A stretch of 64,000 nucleotides of DNA from Pseudomonas sp. BN411 (GTDB lineage Bacteria; Pseudomonadota; Gammaproteobacteria; Pseudomonadales; Pseudomonadaceae). Within the stretch, counting starts at the first letter, position 1, and each line of letters starts with the position of its first letter. Shown here piece by piece: positions 34,510 to 43,736 of the stretch. A program made the position numbers and the translations under genes. The DNA lies in assembly GCF_029871235.1 (NCBI RefSeq), contig NZ_SSOM01000065.1:186001-250000 (forward strand), given 5' to 3'. The notes beneath the pieces were generated by a model. It worked only from the letters and a program-made list of their open reading frames with translations, was not told the origin of the DNA and searched no databases.

Positions 34510-36717
34510 ATGAGCAAGAAAAACAATCTGCCGCAACGTGCTCTTCTGGCGACTGCCATTGGTCTCGCCACCATCTCGACCGCCGGCCTGGCCATGGCCG
34601 CCGAGCAGAGCAAGGCTCTTGAACTCGGCAACGTGAATGTCGACGGCAAGGCCGCCAAGAAAACTTACAAGGTCGAGCAATCCTCCTCGGTGAAATACAC
34701 CGCTCCGCTGCTGGACACCCCGCAGACCATCACCGTGGTGCCCAAGGAAGTGATTCAGGAGCAGCAGGCCCTGAGCCTGCGCCAGGTGCTGTCCAACGTG
34801 TCCGGTATCACCTTCAACGCCGGTGAAGGCGGCGGTGGCTCCGGCGACAGCATCAACATTCGTGGCTTCTCTGCGAACAACAACATCCAGATCGACGGCC
34901 TGCGCGACAGCGCCCAGACCAGCCGTACCGATACGTTCAACATCGAGCAGGTCGAGGTCATCAAGGGCCCGAACTCGGTGTTCGGCGGCGCCGGCACCAC
35001 CGGTGGCAGCATCAACATCATCAGCAAGCAGCCCATGGACCGCGCCTTCACCACCCTCGGTGGCGGCCTCGGTACGGACAACTACCATCGCCTCACCCTG
35101 GACGCCAACCAGCCGCTGGAAGGCGTGGGCACCAATAGCGCCTTCCGTGTGAACGTAATGGCCCACGAGAACGACGTGCCCGGCCGTGACGAGATCGATC
35201 GCGAGCGCTGGGGTGTCGCTCCCTCTCTGCGCCTGGGCTTCAACGACTCCACTCGCCTGACCCTGAGCGCCTTCCATCAGACCGACGACAACCTGCCGGA
35301 CTACGGCGTGCCGGCCCGTGATGGCAAGAAGCTCGGCGGTGTCAGCCGCGAGGACTACTTCGGCTGGGAAAACCTGGACAAGGATGAGATCGAGCAGAAC
35401 GCCTTTACCGCGAACCTTGAGCACGATTTCAACGACAACCTGCGCCTGCAGAACCTGACCCGTTACAGCCGCATCGACCGCAATACCATCGTCTCGGCGT
35501 CTCATGTGAACATCCAGGGCGTTCCTCCGGGCCGCTACCGCCCCGCAGGCCCGCAGGCTTCCGGCCGCGACACCACCACCGAGATGTGGATCAACCAGAC
35601 CAACCTGCGCGCCAGCTTCGACACTTTCGGGCTGGGTCATGAGCTGGTTACCGGCATGGAAATCTCCCGTGAGGACTTCGACCTCAAGAGCTACAACCAC
35701 GGTCTGGGCAACGCGTTGTACCCGTCCAATGGCTTCGACCTGTCGAACCCGCCCGGACACTGGGACGGCCCGGTAAACAAGGCCACCACCGGATTCACCG
35801 AGAACCAGCTGGACGACAAGGCGCTGTATGTCTTCGACACCATCGCCCTGAACGAGCAGTGGGACTTCAACGCCGGCCTGCGTTACGACTGGTTCAAAGG
35901 GCACAGCGATACCTTCGGTGCGACCCATCAACAGACCGGCGACTTCACCTCCAAGGACGAGAAGCTCAGCAGCCGCGCTGGCCTGGTCTACAAGCCGGTA
36001 GAGAACGGCAGCATCTATGTGGCCTGGGGCAACTCCTTCAACCCCACCGCTGAGGGTATCGCCTCCAACGGTGGTGGCCTGACCGCAGCGACCGAGAACC
36101 TGGACCCGGAAAAGAACGAGACCTGGGAGCTGGGCACCAAGTGGGAGCTGCTGGATGGCCGCTTGGCAGTGGACGGTGCGCTGTTCCGGGTGGAGAAGAC
36201 CAATGCACGTGAAACCATGGCCGATGGTTCGACCCAACTGGCCGGCAAGCAGCGTGTCGAGGGCGTGGAGTTGGGTCTGACCGGCCACATCACCGAGCAG
36301 TGGGATGTGTTCGCCAACTACACCTTCCAGTCCAGCGAGACCCTTGATGCTGCCGACACCGCCGCGGGTATCGCTCGCGAAGGCCAGGCGCTGGGGAACA
36401 CCCCGCCGCGCTCCTTCAACCTGTGGACCACTTACGAGCTGCCGGAAGGCTGGACCCTGGGCTACGGCGCGCGTTACGTGAGCGAACGTAACGTGAGCTC
36501 CAGCACCACCGCCAAGCTGGACGCCTACTGGCTGCACAACGCAATGGTCGGCTACAAGGTCAGCAAGAACCTGGACCTGCAGCTGAACGTGAACAACCTG
36601 TTCGACAAGGACTACGTGGAGCGTGTGCGTCAGCAGAACGGTACCGACGCGCGTTCTTCCGCTATCGAATACGGCGATGCCCGTTCGGCGATCCTGACCG
36701 CCAGCTACTCGTTCTGA
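34510..36717 (+). CDS. piuA: TonB-dependent siderophore (catecholate-type) receptor PiuA
   Basis: A 735-residue outer-membrane receptor with a signal peptide cleaved after LAMA (about residue 30). The plug domain begins near DTPQTITVVPKEVIQEQQ and includes INIRGFSANNNIQIDGLRD and EVIKGPNSVFGGAGTTGGSI. The beta-barrel runs to the C-terminal ASYSF with the required terminal aromatic. PiuA of P. aeruginosa imports iron-catechol complexes and catechol cephalosporins. This gene is assigned to it by its piuB neighbour and general sequence. The ATG at 34510 has GGGGAG nine bases upstream, and the GTG at 34501 is less likely. Iron regulation by Fur is expected. Confidence 0.88.
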   Translation: MSKKNNLPQRALLATAIGLATISTAGLAMAAEQSKALELGNVNVDGKAAKKTYKVEQSSSVKYTAPLLDTPQTITVVPKEVIQEQQALSLRQVLSNVSGITFNAGEGGGGSGDSINIRGFSANNNIQIDGLRDSAQTSRTDTFNIEQVEVIKGPNSVFGGAGTTGGSINIISKQPMDRAFTTLGGGLGTDNYHRLTLDANQPLEGVGTNSAFRVNVMAHENDVPGRDEIDRERWGVAPSLRLGFNDSTRLTLSAFHQTDDNLPDYGVPARDGKKLGGVSREDYFGWENLDKDEIEQNAFTANLEHDFNDNLRLQNLTRYSRIDRNTIVSASHVNIQGVPPGRYRPAGPQASGRDTTTEMWINQTNLRASFDTFGLGHELVTGMEISREDFDLKSYNHGLGNALYPSNGFDLSNPPGHWDGPVNKATTGFTENQLDDKALYVFDTIALNEQWDFNAGLRYDWFKGHSDTFGATHQQTGDFTSKDEKLSSRAGLVYKPVENGSIYVAWGNSFNPTAEGIASNGGGLTAATENLDPEKNETWELGTKWELLDGRLAVDGALFRVEKTNARETMADGSTQLAGKQRVEGVELGLTGHITEQWDVFANYTFQSSETLDAADTAAGIAREGQALGNTPPRSFNLWTTYELPEGWTLGYGARYVSERNVSSSTTAKLDAYWLHNAMVGYKVSKNLDLQLNVNNLFDKDYVERVRQQNGTDARSSAIEYGDARSAILTASYSF

Positions 36718-36725
36718 CGACCGAG

Positions 36726-36752
36726 CCGAGGGCCCTACACAAGGGCCCTCGG
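36726..36752 (+). terminator. Hairpin after piuA
   Basis: Arms CCGAGGGCCCT / AGGGCCCTCGG with a five-base loop ten bases past the stop, but no T-run. It may stabilise the piuA message or act as a weak terminator before the piuB promoter. Confidence 0.6.
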
Positions 36753-36803
36753 AGATGGCTGTAAATAAAAGGTAAAAGATCTGAATCCCGACTTTATGCA
36801 TCC

Positions 36804-36821
36804 CGTTCTCAAATAGAATCG
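36804..36821 (+). promoter_or_regulatory. Promoter element of piuB shared with piuA
   Basis: The sequence GTTCTCAAATAGAATCGC differs from the piuA block only at a few bases and contains the same TAGAAT -10 (36814-36819). The AT-rich stretch at 36760-36800 precedes it. Shared control with piuA is inferred. Confidence 0.45.
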
Positions 36822-36897
36822 CCTTCCGGCCAGGCATGGGGCCTGCCGCGAACGAGCGATTCGACGCGTCGCCAGACGCGTATCCGAGGGATATCAC

Positions 36898-39459
36898 GTG
36901 TTGAAGAAGACCTTGTTCCAGCTGCACTGGCTGTTCGGTATCAGTGCGGGGCTGGTACTGGCCTTGATGGGCATCACCGGCGCCGCCTACAGCTTCCAGG
37001 AAGAAATCCTGCGTTTGCTCAACCCCGAGACCCTGTCGGTCGAAGTGCGTGACAGCGGCGTGCTGCCGCCCGCCGAACTGGTGAGCAAGATCGAGGCAGC
37101 CGAAGGCAAGAAGGTGTCCGGCCTCTGGGTCGAAACCAACAACGACCATGCCGCCCGCGTCTTCTTCATGCCGCCGCCGGGCGAGCGTCGTGGCCCCATG
37201 CGCTACTTCGACCCCTATACCGGCGAATTGCTGGGCCATCCGGTGGGCCAGAAGTTCTTTGGCCTGATGCTGCAACTGCACCGCTTCCTGGCCATGGGCG
37301 AGTTCGGCAAGCAGATCACCGCCGCCTGTACCCTGATCCTGATCTTCTTCTGCCTCTCCGGCCTGTATCTGCGCTGGCCGCGCAAAGCCGGTAGCTGGCG
37401 TGCCTGGCTGACCCTCGACTGGTCACGCAAGGGGCGCAGCTTCAACTGGGACCTGCATGCCGTCGCCGGCACCTGGTGCCTGGTGTTCTATCTCCTGGCC
37501 GCGCTGACCGGCCTGTTCTGGTCCTACGAGTGGTACCGCGAAGGCCTCAACCGCTTGCTCTCGGACGCTCCTGCCGGCCAGCAGGGCAAGCAGGGCGAGC
37601 GCCGTGGTGAAGGTCGTGGCCGCCCGGGCATGCAGGCCCCGTCCGGTCCGCCGTTGGTGGTGGACTACGACGCCGTATGGAAGAGCATCCGCGAAACCGC
37701 CGGCCCGACCATGAGTGCCTACAACCTGCGCCTGCCACCGGTGGGTGGCCAGCCGGCCCAGGTGTTCTACCTGCTGGAAGACGCCTCACATCCGCGTGCG
37801 TTGAACCAGATCGTCCTCGATCCGGCCACCGGCAAGGTGAAGCGCAGCGACCGCTACACCGACAAGAGCTTCAAGGCGCAACTGCTGACCAGCATCTATG
37901 CGCTGCACGTGGGCGAGTACTTCGGCCTGACGGGGCGCATCCTGATGATGCTGGCGAGCCTGGCCATGCCGCTGTTCTTCATTACCGGCTGGCTGCTCTA
38001 TCTGGACCGTCGGCGCAAGAAGCGCGCGGCCCGGGCTGCCCGTGGCGGCCTGGCCGAGAGCACTGGCGAGGGTTCCTGGCTGATCGGTTTCGCCAGCCAG
38101 AGCGGCCTCGCCGAACAACTGGCCTGGCAGAGCGCCGGCCAGCTCCAGGCGGCCGGCCTGCCGGTGCGCGTCGAACCCCTGGCGTCGCTGGACGGCGGCG
38201 CCTTGGCCAAGGCCAGCAACGCACTCTTCGTGGTCAGCACCTTCGGTGACGGTGAGGCACCGGACAACGCCCGTGGCTTCGAACGCAAGGTGCTTGGCCA
38301 GGCTTCCCAGCTCGCCGGCCTGCGCTTTGCCGTGCTGGCCCTGGGTGACCGTCAGTACGAGCAGTTCTGCGGTTTCGGCCGCCGCTTGCAGAGCTGGTTG
38401 AAAGGGCAGGGCGCGAGCCAGCTGTTCGATCCGGTGGAAGTGGACAATGGCGACAGCGGCGCCCTGCAGCAGTGGCAGCAGCGACTGGCTCAGGTCTCCG
38501 GCGGCGCCATGCTGACCCCTTGGAGCGGCCCGAACTTCGAAAGCTGGACGCTGGAGGGCCGTGAGCACCTCAACCCGGGCAGCCCGGGAGAATCCACCTG
38601 GCTCCTGCGACTGCGCGCTCCAGCGGGCAGTCAAGTGGACTGGCAGGCCGGCGACCTGGTGGAAATCCTTCCGAGTCAGGCCGAATCGGTCATCGACGCC
38701 TGGTTGGCAAGGCACCACCTCGACGGCAATGTCCAGGTCGAACTGGACGGACTGCGCCAGTCGCTGCGCCAGGCACTGGCAGGGCGCCTGCTGCCGAGTT
38801 CGTTCGAACATCTGGTTGGTCTGCAACCGCAGGCGCTGGTGCAGGCACTGATCGGCCTGTCGGTGCGGCAGTACTCCATCGCTTCGTTGGCCAGCGACGG
38901 TGCGCTGGAGCTGATCGTGCGCCAGGAACAACATGCCGACGGCAGCCTGGGCATCGCCTCCGGCTGGCTGACCCATTACCTGCCGGTCGGTGCCGTCGTG
39001 CCGCTGCGCCTGCGTCGCAACAGCCGCTTCCATCTGATCGAAGAAGACCGTCCGCTGATCTTCATCGGCAACGGCACCGGGCTCGCCGGTTTGCGCAGCC
39101 TGCTCAAGGCCGCCATCGCCGCTGGCCGCAACCGCAACTGGTTGCTGTTCGGCGAGCGCAACCAGGCCCATGACTTCTACTGCCGCGATGAGCTGCAGGG
39201 CTGGCTGGCCAGGGGCGAACTGCAACGTCTGGACCTTGCCTTCTCCCGCGACCAGGCCGAGAAGATCTACGTGCAGGACCGCCTACGCGAGGCCGCCGAT
39301 GAGCTGCGTGCCTGGCTGGCCGAGGGCGCGGTGATCTACGTCTGTGGCAGCCTGCAGGGCATGGCTGAAGGCGTCGACCGCACCCTGCGCGACATCCTGG
39401 GCGACGAAACGCTGCAGCAACTGAATGACGATGGTCGCTACCGCCGCGATGTGTATTGA
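36898..39459 (+). CDS. piuB: PepSY-associated flavoprotein reductase PiuB
   Basis: An 853-residue inner-membrane reductase. The N-terminal PepSY-TM part has helices near residues 10-30, 135-160, 185-210 and 345-368. A periplasmic insert holds a Gly/Arg/Lys/Gln-rich stretch at about residues 225-250. A flavodoxin-like FMN domain ([18 protein letters not shown] and [14 protein letters not shown], about 395-540) follows, then a sulfite-reductase/FNR-type FAD and NADPH module ([33 protein letters not shown]). It probably passes electrons across the inner membrane to reduce ferric siderophores in the periplasm. It starts at GTG with GAGGG seven bases upstream. In P. aeruginosa it partners piuA. 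Confidence 0.9.
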   Translation: MLKKTLFQLHWLFGISAGLVLALMGITGAAYSFQEEILRLLNPETLSVEVRDSGVLPPAELVSKIEAAEGKKVSGLWVETNNDHAARVFFMPPPGERRGPMRYFDPYTGELLGHPVGQKFFGLMLQLHRFLAMGEFGKQITAACTLILIFFCLSGLYLRWPRKAGSWRAWLTLDWSRKGRSFNWDLHAVAGTWCLVFYLLAALTGLFWSYEWYREGLNRLLSDAPAGQQGKQGERRGEGRGRPGMQAPSGPPLVVDYDAVWKSIRETAGPTMSAYNLRLPPVGGQPAQVFYLLEDASHPRALNQIVLDPATGKVKRSDRYTDKSFKAQLLTSIYALHVGEYFGLTGRILMMLASLAMPLFFITGWLLYLDRRRKKRAARAARGGLAESTGEGSWLIGFASQSGLAEQLAWQSAGQLQAAGLPVRVEPLASLDGGALAKASNALFVVSTFGDGEAPDNARGFERKVLGQASQLAGLRFAVLALGDRQYEQFCGFGRRLQSWLKGQGASQLFDPVEVDNGDSGALQQWQQRLAQVSGGAMLTPWSGPNFESWTLEGREHLNPGSPGESTWLLRLRAPAGSQVDWQAGDLVEILPSQAESVIDAWLARHHLDGNVQVELDGLRQSLRQALAGRLLPSSFEHLVGLQPQALVQALIGLSVRQYSIASLASDGALELIVRQEQHADGSLGIASGWLTHYLPVGAVVPLRLRRNSRFHLIEEDRPLIFIGNGTGLAGLRSLLKAAIAAGRNRNWLLFGERNQAHDFYCRDELQGWLARGELQRLDLAFSRDQAEKIYVQDRLREAADELRAWLAEGAVIYVCGSLQGMAEGVDRTLRDILGDETLQQLNDDGRYRRDVY

Positions 39460-39504
39460 AGGCGCTAGCGCCGAACCGAGTGATCCCTGCTCCTAGGGAA
39501 TGTT

Positions 39505-39532
39505 CGCCCCGCCTAGTGTGGGGCGTTTTTTT
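39505..39532 (+). terminator. Intrinsic terminator of piuB
   Basis: Arms CGCCCC / GGGGCG with extra pairing in the loop, then eight T, 45 bases after the stop. Confidence 0.88.
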
Positions 39533-39548
39533 GCAGGGGCACTCAAGG

Positions 39549-39590
39549 GCAGACCTTCGGCCTGCTTAGCGAATGAATTCGCCCCCACAG
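39549..39590. repeat. GAATTC-type intergenic repeat
   Basis: GCAGACCTTCGGCCTGC, a short hairpin, is followed by TTAGCGAATGAATTCGCCCC. This is one copy of the GTGGGGGCGAATTCATTCGC family. The 435-base gap 39460-39895 contains only such repeats and the piuB terminator. Confidence 0.7.
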
Positions 39591-39623
39591 GAAAAGTGAA
39601 AACAACCCGTTTGGCACGTACAG

Positions 39624-39661
39624 CCCCCTCTCCCGCCTGCGGGAGAGGGCGGGGGGTGAGG
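39624..39661. repeat. CCCTCTCCC...GGGAGAGGG repeat
   Basis: CCCTCTCCCGCCTGCGGGAG folds into a perfect hairpin and is followed by a GGCGGGGGGTGAGGG tail. Other copies lie at 39797, 51771 and 51885. Confidence 0.7.
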
Positions 39662-39692
39662 GCAACGTCTGGCCAGCTCCGTGCCAATCCTT

Positions 39693-39770
39693 TTCGCGAA
39701 TAAATTCGCTCCTACAAGAGCGCCGCCATTTAGCCATCTCGGCGGCTGAATTCGCCCCCACAGGAAAAGA
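39693..39770. repeat. Two degenerate REP copies
   Basis: TTCGCGAATAAATTCGCTCC (39693-39716) and CGGCTGAATTCGCCCCCACA (to about 39770) are diverged copies of the two main REP classes. Confidence 0.55.
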
Positions 39771-39796
39771 ATCGCGGCCAGGCATTGCACCGTCCA

Positions 39797-39832
39797 CCCC
39801 CTCTCCCTTCAGGGAGAGGGTTGGGGAGAGGG
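39797..39832. repeat. CCCTCTCCC...GGGAGAGGG repeat
   Basis: CCCTCTCCCTTCAGGGAGAGGG is a hairpin with the GGTTGGGGAGAGGG tail. It is nearly identical to the copy at 51771-51806. Confidence 0.7.
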
Positions 39833-39895
39833 TGCCTTTCACGGCGAATGAATTGTTCCCAGCCAGAGCGCCGGCTTTTAGCCATAATCCGCTTC

Positions 39896-40642
39896 ATGAA
39901 CAGACGAATCCTGCTGAACTGCGACATGGGGGAAAGCTTCGGCGCCTGGCGCATGGGCGACGACGAACACGCCATGCCGCTGGTGGACCAGGCAAACCTC
40001 GCCTGCGGTTTCCACGCCGCCGATCCCCTGACCATGCAACGCACCGTCGAACTGGCGCAGCGCCACGGGGTGCGCATCGGCGCCCATCCGGCGTACCCGG
40101 ACCTCGCCGGTTTCGGCAGGCGTCACATGACCTGCTCGCCGGAAGAGGTACGCGCCCAGGTGCTCTACCAGATCGGTGCGCTGGAAGCCTTCTGCCGCGT
40201 CGTCGGCACCCAGGTGGCCTATGTCAAACCCCACGGTGCCCTGTACAACGACCTGGTGCGCGACGATGCCCTGCTCGCCGCGGTGCTCGATGCCTGTGGC
40301 AGTTACCGCAAGGGGCTGCCGTTGATGGTCCTGGCCCTGGCAGACAACAGCCGTGAACTGCAACTGGCCGATGCCGCCGACGTGCCTCTGATGTTCGAGG
40401 CCTTCGCCGATCGCGCCTACCTTTCCGATGGACAGCTTGCGCCCCGGCGCCTGGCGGGTGCCGTGCACCACGAGGCCGAACGCATCCTCGACCAGGCCCT
40501 GGCCATCGCCGCCGGCGAGCCCTTCCCGGACATCGACGGCAAGCCGCTGCGGCTTACCGCCGACAGCCTCTGCGTGCATGGCGACAACCCCGAGTCCCTG
40601 GCCGTGCTCCGCCGTCTGCGAGGCAAGCTGGACGCCCTATGA
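39896..40642 (+). CDS. pxpA: 5-oxoprolinase subunit PxpA (LamB/YcsF family)
   Basis: A 248-residue subunit of the prokaryotic ATP-dependent 5-oxoprolinase, which converts 5-oxoproline (pyroglutamate) to glutamate. The family signature [13 protein letters not shown] is at the N-terminus. [12 protein letters not shown] and [10 protein letters not shown] are further conserved pieces. The ATG at 39896 gives the standard start [14 protein letters not shown]. Upstream sequence in the same frame is repeat DNA. The stop overlaps the pxpB start (ATGA). Confidence 0.95.
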   Translation: MNRRILLNCDMGESFGAWRMGDDEHAMPLVDQANLACGFHAADPLTMQRTVELAQRHGVRIGAHPAYPDLAGFGRRHMTCSPEEVRAQVLYQIGALEAFCRVVGTQVAYVKPHGALYNDLVRDDALLAAVLDACGSYRKGLPLMVLALADNSRELQLADAADVPLMFEAFADRAYLSDGQLAPRRLAGAVHHEAERILDQALAIAAGEPFPDIDGKPLRLTADSLCVHGDNPESLAVLRRLRGKLDAL

Positions 40643-41316
40643 TCCGCCTCGAACCCGCCGGCGCCGAAGCCCTGCTGCTGGTACTGGCCGACGAGCCGGA
40701 TGCCCGCTTGCCGGAACGCATCGCCGTGCTGGCCGAGACCCTGCGCCGACATTCGGGCCACCTGCTGCTCGACCTGGTGCCCGGCTGGACCACCTTGCTG
40801 CTGCACTACGACATCACCCGCATCGACCACCAGGCCCTGACGCTGCACATCGAGCCGTTGCTGGAAGCCTGGCTGGCGGAAGGGGCTGCGGCCGACCCTG
40901 GCCGTTTGCATGAATTTCCCATCTGGTACTGCGGCGAGGATCTTGCCTGGGTGGCCGAGTCCTGCGGACTGTCGGTCGATGATCTGGTGGACATCCACAG
41001 CAGCGCCGAGTACCGGGTCGGCGCCATCGGCTTCTCCCCCGGTTTCGCCTACCTCGGCGGGCTCGACTCGCGCCTGGCCCTGCCGCGACGCAGCAGCCCG
41101 CGTATTCGTGTGCCAGCAGGCAGCCTGGCCATCGCCGAGCGGCAGACGGCCATTTATCCACAGGCGTCTCCAGGCGGCTGGCATCTGCTCGGGCTGTGCC
41201 CCTGGCGACTGTTCGACGCCCACCGTGAGCCGCCGTGTCCGCTGGAACTGGGCGACCGCGTACGCTTCTTCGCCATCGACGAAGCCCGCTACCGCGTCGA
41301 AGGAGGCGAGGCATGA
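40639..41316 (+). CDS. pxpB: 5-oxoprolinase subunit PxpB (KipI family)
   Basis: A 225-residue subunit of the PxpABC 5-oxoprolinase, the KipI-like allophanate hydrolase domain. [20 protein letters not shown] and [18 protein letters not shown] are the characteristic segments. Start and stop codons overlap those of pxpA and pxpC by four bases, so the three are translationally coupled. Confidence 0.95.
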   Translation: MIRLEPAGAEALLLVLADEPDARLPERIAVLAETLRRHSGHLLLDLVPGWTTLLLHYDITRIDHQALTLHIEPLLEAWLAEGAAADPGRLHEFPIWYCGEDLAWVAESCGLSVDDLVDIHSSAEYRVGAIGFSPGFAYLGGLDSRLALPRRSSPRIRVPAGSLAIAERQTAIYPQASPGGWHLLGLCPWRLFDAHREPPCPLELGDRVRFFAIDEARYRVEGGEA

Positions 41317-42233
41317 GCGGCCTGCGGGTGATCAAGCCCGGCCCGCTGAGCCTGCTGCAGGATGCCGGCCGTCACGGGTGGCAGCACCTGGGTGTATCGC
41401 CGGCCGGCCCCATGGACCCGCAGGCGGCAGCCTGGGCCAATCGATTGCTGGGTAATCCCCGCAGATGCGCGGTGTTGGAGATCGCCCTGGGTGGCGTGGA
41501 GCTGGAAGCCGAGGAAGCGCTCTGGGTGGCGTTCACCGGTGCCGACATGCCGCTGAATGTCGATGGCGAACTGCGCCTCAACTGGTCGCGCTTTCGTCTT
41601 GAGGCCGGGCAGCGCTTGCAGATCGGTTTCGCCCGTAGCGGGCAACGCGGCTACCTGGCGTTGGTCGGCGGGATAAGCGCTGAACCGGTGCTGGGCAGCG
41701 TCGCCTGCCAGTTGCGCGAAGGCCTGGGCGGGCTGGACGGTGAGGGGACGCGCTTGACCGAGGACGACCTGCTCGCCGGCGGCGATGGCGATTTCCCCTG
41801 GGGCGCCAGCGTGCCCTGGCCCTGGCAGCCGGACTACAAGGTGGCGCAATCGTTGCGGGTGATGCTCGGCGGCGACGCAGCCAGCTTCGACGAAGCGCAG
41901 GCGCGGGCATTCTTCGAGCGGTCCTGGCAGATCAGCCCGCAGTCCGACCGCATGGGTGTGCGGCTGGAGGGCGATCCCCTGGTCGCACCACAGCGCCAGT
42001 GGTCACAGGGCGTGGTCAGCGGCGCCATCCAGGTGCCGCCGGACGGCCAGCCGATCATCCTCATGGCCGACCGCCAGACCATGGGCGGTTACCCCATTCT
42101 CGGCTGGGTTCATCCCATGGACCTCGGGCGCCTGGCGCAATGCCCGGCGAACCAGATCTTGCGCTTCATCGTCATGAGCCTGGAGGACGCGCAGGCCGAG
42201 TTGCGGGCGTTCTATCGCTTCTTTGGGCGTTAG
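41313..42233 (+). CDS. pxpC: 5-oxoprolinase subunit PxpC (KipA family)
   Basis: A 306-residue subunit of PxpABC, the biotin-dependent-carboxylase-like KipA domain. SLLQDAGRHGWQHLGVSPAG near the N-terminus and SDRMGVRLEGDPL, then ILMADRQTMGGYPILG, are conserved. The ATG at 41313 overlaps the pxpB stop. It is the last gene of the operon and is followed by a REP doublet. Confidence 0.95.
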   Translation: MSGLRVIKPGPLSLLQDAGRHGWQHLGVSPAGPMDPQAAAWANRLLGNPRRCAVLEIALGGVELEAEEALWVAFTGADMPLNVDGELRLNWSRFRLEAGQRLQIGFARSGQRGYLALVGGISAEPVLGSVACQLREGLGGLDGEGTRLTEDDLLAGGDGDFPWGASVPWPWQPDYKVAQSLRVMLGGDAASFDEAQARAFFERSWQISPQSDRMGVRLEGDPLVAPQRQWSQGVVSGAIQVPPDGQPIILMADRQTMGGYPILGWVHPMDLGRLAQCPANQILRFIVMSLEDAQAELRAFYRFFGR

Positions 42234-42268
42234 CTGTTGCCAGAAATCGACAGTCGGTCCAGGTGCCT

Positions 42269-42325
42269 TGTAGGAGCTAGCTTGCTAGCGAAAAGGGCGC
42301 CATTCGCTGGCAAGCCAGCTCCTAC
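42269..42325. repeat. REP doublet
   Basis: TGTAGGAGCTAGCTTGCTAG and an inverted GCTGGCAAGCCAGCTCCTAC copy, between the 3' ends of pxpC and the Lrp gene. Compensating changes in the stems (CTAG and CCAG variants) show that pairing is maintained. Confidence 0.8.
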
Positions 42326-42389
42326 GAGCAATGCAGCTACTTACAACACTTAATGCAGACACAGCGAAGCAGCCCGTCCGTGCAGCGGA

Positions 42390-42872
42390 TCATTTCGGCA
42401 GGTGATTCAACGGTAGCGGCGAAGGTGCCTTCACCGTCTGGATGGCGAAGTTGCTGCGGATGTCGCTGACGCCAGGAAGCTTGAGCAGGGTGCCGGTAAG
42501 GAAGTGCTCGTAGGCGCGCAGGTCCGGCACCACCACTTGCAGCAGGAAGTCCGCTTCGCCTGATACCAGGTGCACCGAGATCACTTCCGGCAGGCTGATC
42601 ACCGCTTCGCGGAATGCGTCGGCCTGTTCCTGGCGATGGCGCTCTACCTTGATCCCCACGAATACCGTCAGGCCCAACCCGACTTCGTCACGGTCCAGGC
42701 TGGCGTGGTAGCCGCGAATCACCCCAGCCTCCTCCAGCAGCCGTACCCGGCGCAGGCAGGGGGAGGCGGAGAGGCCGATCTCGTCGGCCAGTTGCACGTT
42801 GGACAGGCGGCCATCGCGCTGCAGGGCCGCGAGGATTCGATGGTCCAGGGCGTCGAGTTTAAGTTTTGGCAT
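42390..42872 (-). CDS. Lrp/AsnC family transcriptional regulator
   Basis: A 160-residue regulator. The N-terminal winged helix-turn-helix has LDALDHRILAALQRDGRLS and LADEIGLSASPCLRRVRLLE (residues about 6-50). The C-terminal RAM ligand-binding domain has the VHLVSGEADFLLQVVVPD segment. It is divergent from the LysE exporter gene, a common pair in which the regulator senses an amino acid and controls its export. The 134-base shared gap contains a GCCA-N7-TGGC inverted repeat (42909-42923). Confidence 0.92.
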   Translation of the reverse strand: MPKLKLDALDHRILAALQRDGRLSNVQLADEIGLSASPCLRRVRLLEEAGVIRGYHASLDRDEVGLGLTVFVGIKVERHRQEQADAFREAVISLPEVISVHLVSGEADFLLQVVVPDLRAYEHFLTGTLLKLPGVSDIRSNFAIQTVKAPSPLPLNHLPK

Positions 42873-43006
42873 ATATGCTCTGTTGTGCTTCGTAAGGTTG
42901 GTAGGAAATGCCAGAAATCATGGCGAAGTAGGCCGAATACGCAAGCACCTGCCCTGGCCTTCGGCCCTAGAATTTTCTCTCCACAGGCTGTTCTGGAGCG
43001 AACGAC

Positions 43007-43624
43007 ATGACCGGTTTCCTGATCGCCCTGGCGGTGGTCTACCTGCTGCCCGGGCCCGACATGATCCTCTTGCTGCAAACCGGTGCGCGCCAGGGTCGCA
43101 CCATGGCCCTGGCAACCGCACTGGGGCTGGCGCTGGCGCGGGCGTGCCACGTGGCGCTGGCCGGTCTCGGCCTGGCTGTGTTGTTCAAGACCGCGCCCTG
43201 GACCTTCGATGTCGTGCGCCTGGCTGGCGCCGGATACCTGCTCTGGCTGGGCCTGAAGCTGCTCCAGGCGGAGACGTCGGCATTGGTGGTGGACGCTGAG
43301 CGCCAGCCTTCGCGGGCCTACTGGCAAGCCTTGCGGCGTGGGCTGCTAACCAACCTGCTGAACCCCAAGGCGCTGGTGTTCTGCTCCGTGCTGCTGCCGC
43401 AATTCGTCAGCCCGGACGCCGGGCCCCTGGGGCTGCAGTTCGCCCTGCTGGGGGCCGTGCTGGTGGCGGTGGGGCTGGCCTTCGACTCGGCCTATGCGCT
43501 GATGGGTGCCGGCTTGGGCCGTTGGCTGGGACGCCGGCCGCTGGTGCAGCGGGTGCAGCAGTGGCTGTTCGGCGGAGTGCTGGTGGGGTTCGGGGTGAGG
43601 CTGGCGTTGCTGAAAGATCTGTAG
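43007..43624 (+). CDS. LysE/RhtB family amino-acid exporter
   Basis: A 205-residue inner-membrane exporter with six predicted helices. The family signature PGPDMILLLQTGARQGRTMALATALG is visible near residues 14-40, and NLLNPKALVFCSVLLPQF lies around residue 115. GGAG lies upstream of the ATG. It is divergent from the Lrp regulator. The exported amino acid cannot be read from sequence. Confidence 0.9.
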   Translation: MTGFLIALAVVYLLPGPDMILLLQTGARQGRTMALATALGLALARACHVALAGLGLAVLFKTAPWTFDVVRLAGAGYLLWLGLKLLQAETSALVVDAERQPSRAYWQALRRGLLTNLLNPKALVFCSVLLPQFVSPDAGPLGLQFALLGAVLVAVGLAFDSAYALMGAGLGRWLGRRPLVQRVQQWLFGGVLVGFGVRLALLKDL

Positions 43625-43716
43625 GGGCGAATTCATTCGCCAAGGGATGCGCAGCATCCCCGGCAGTTGTCCCGGGCAGGCCGTTGGCCTGCTTGGCGAG
43701 TGAATTCGCCCCTACA
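43620..43716. repeat. GAATTC-type repeat pair
   Basis: TGTAGGGGCGAATTCATTCG at the left and an inverted GCGAGTGAATTCGCCCCTAC at the right, with inner hairpins GGATGCGCAGCATCC and GCAGGCCGTTGGCCTGC. It lies between convergent genes. Confidence 0.8.
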
Positions 43717-43736
43717 AGGGTTTCCCGGTTCCCCTC

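Noticed and set aside
34141-37281. A 1046-codon minus-strand frame across piuA
   Set aside because: It is a shadow of the plus-strand receptor and reductase genes in high-GC DNA. The translated sequence is low in motif content and overlaps two certain genes.
39549-39832. Repeated blocks suggesting a CRISPR array
   Set aside because: The spacing is irregular, the repeats are inverted and differ in class, and no cas genes are nearby. They are intergenic REP-type elements.
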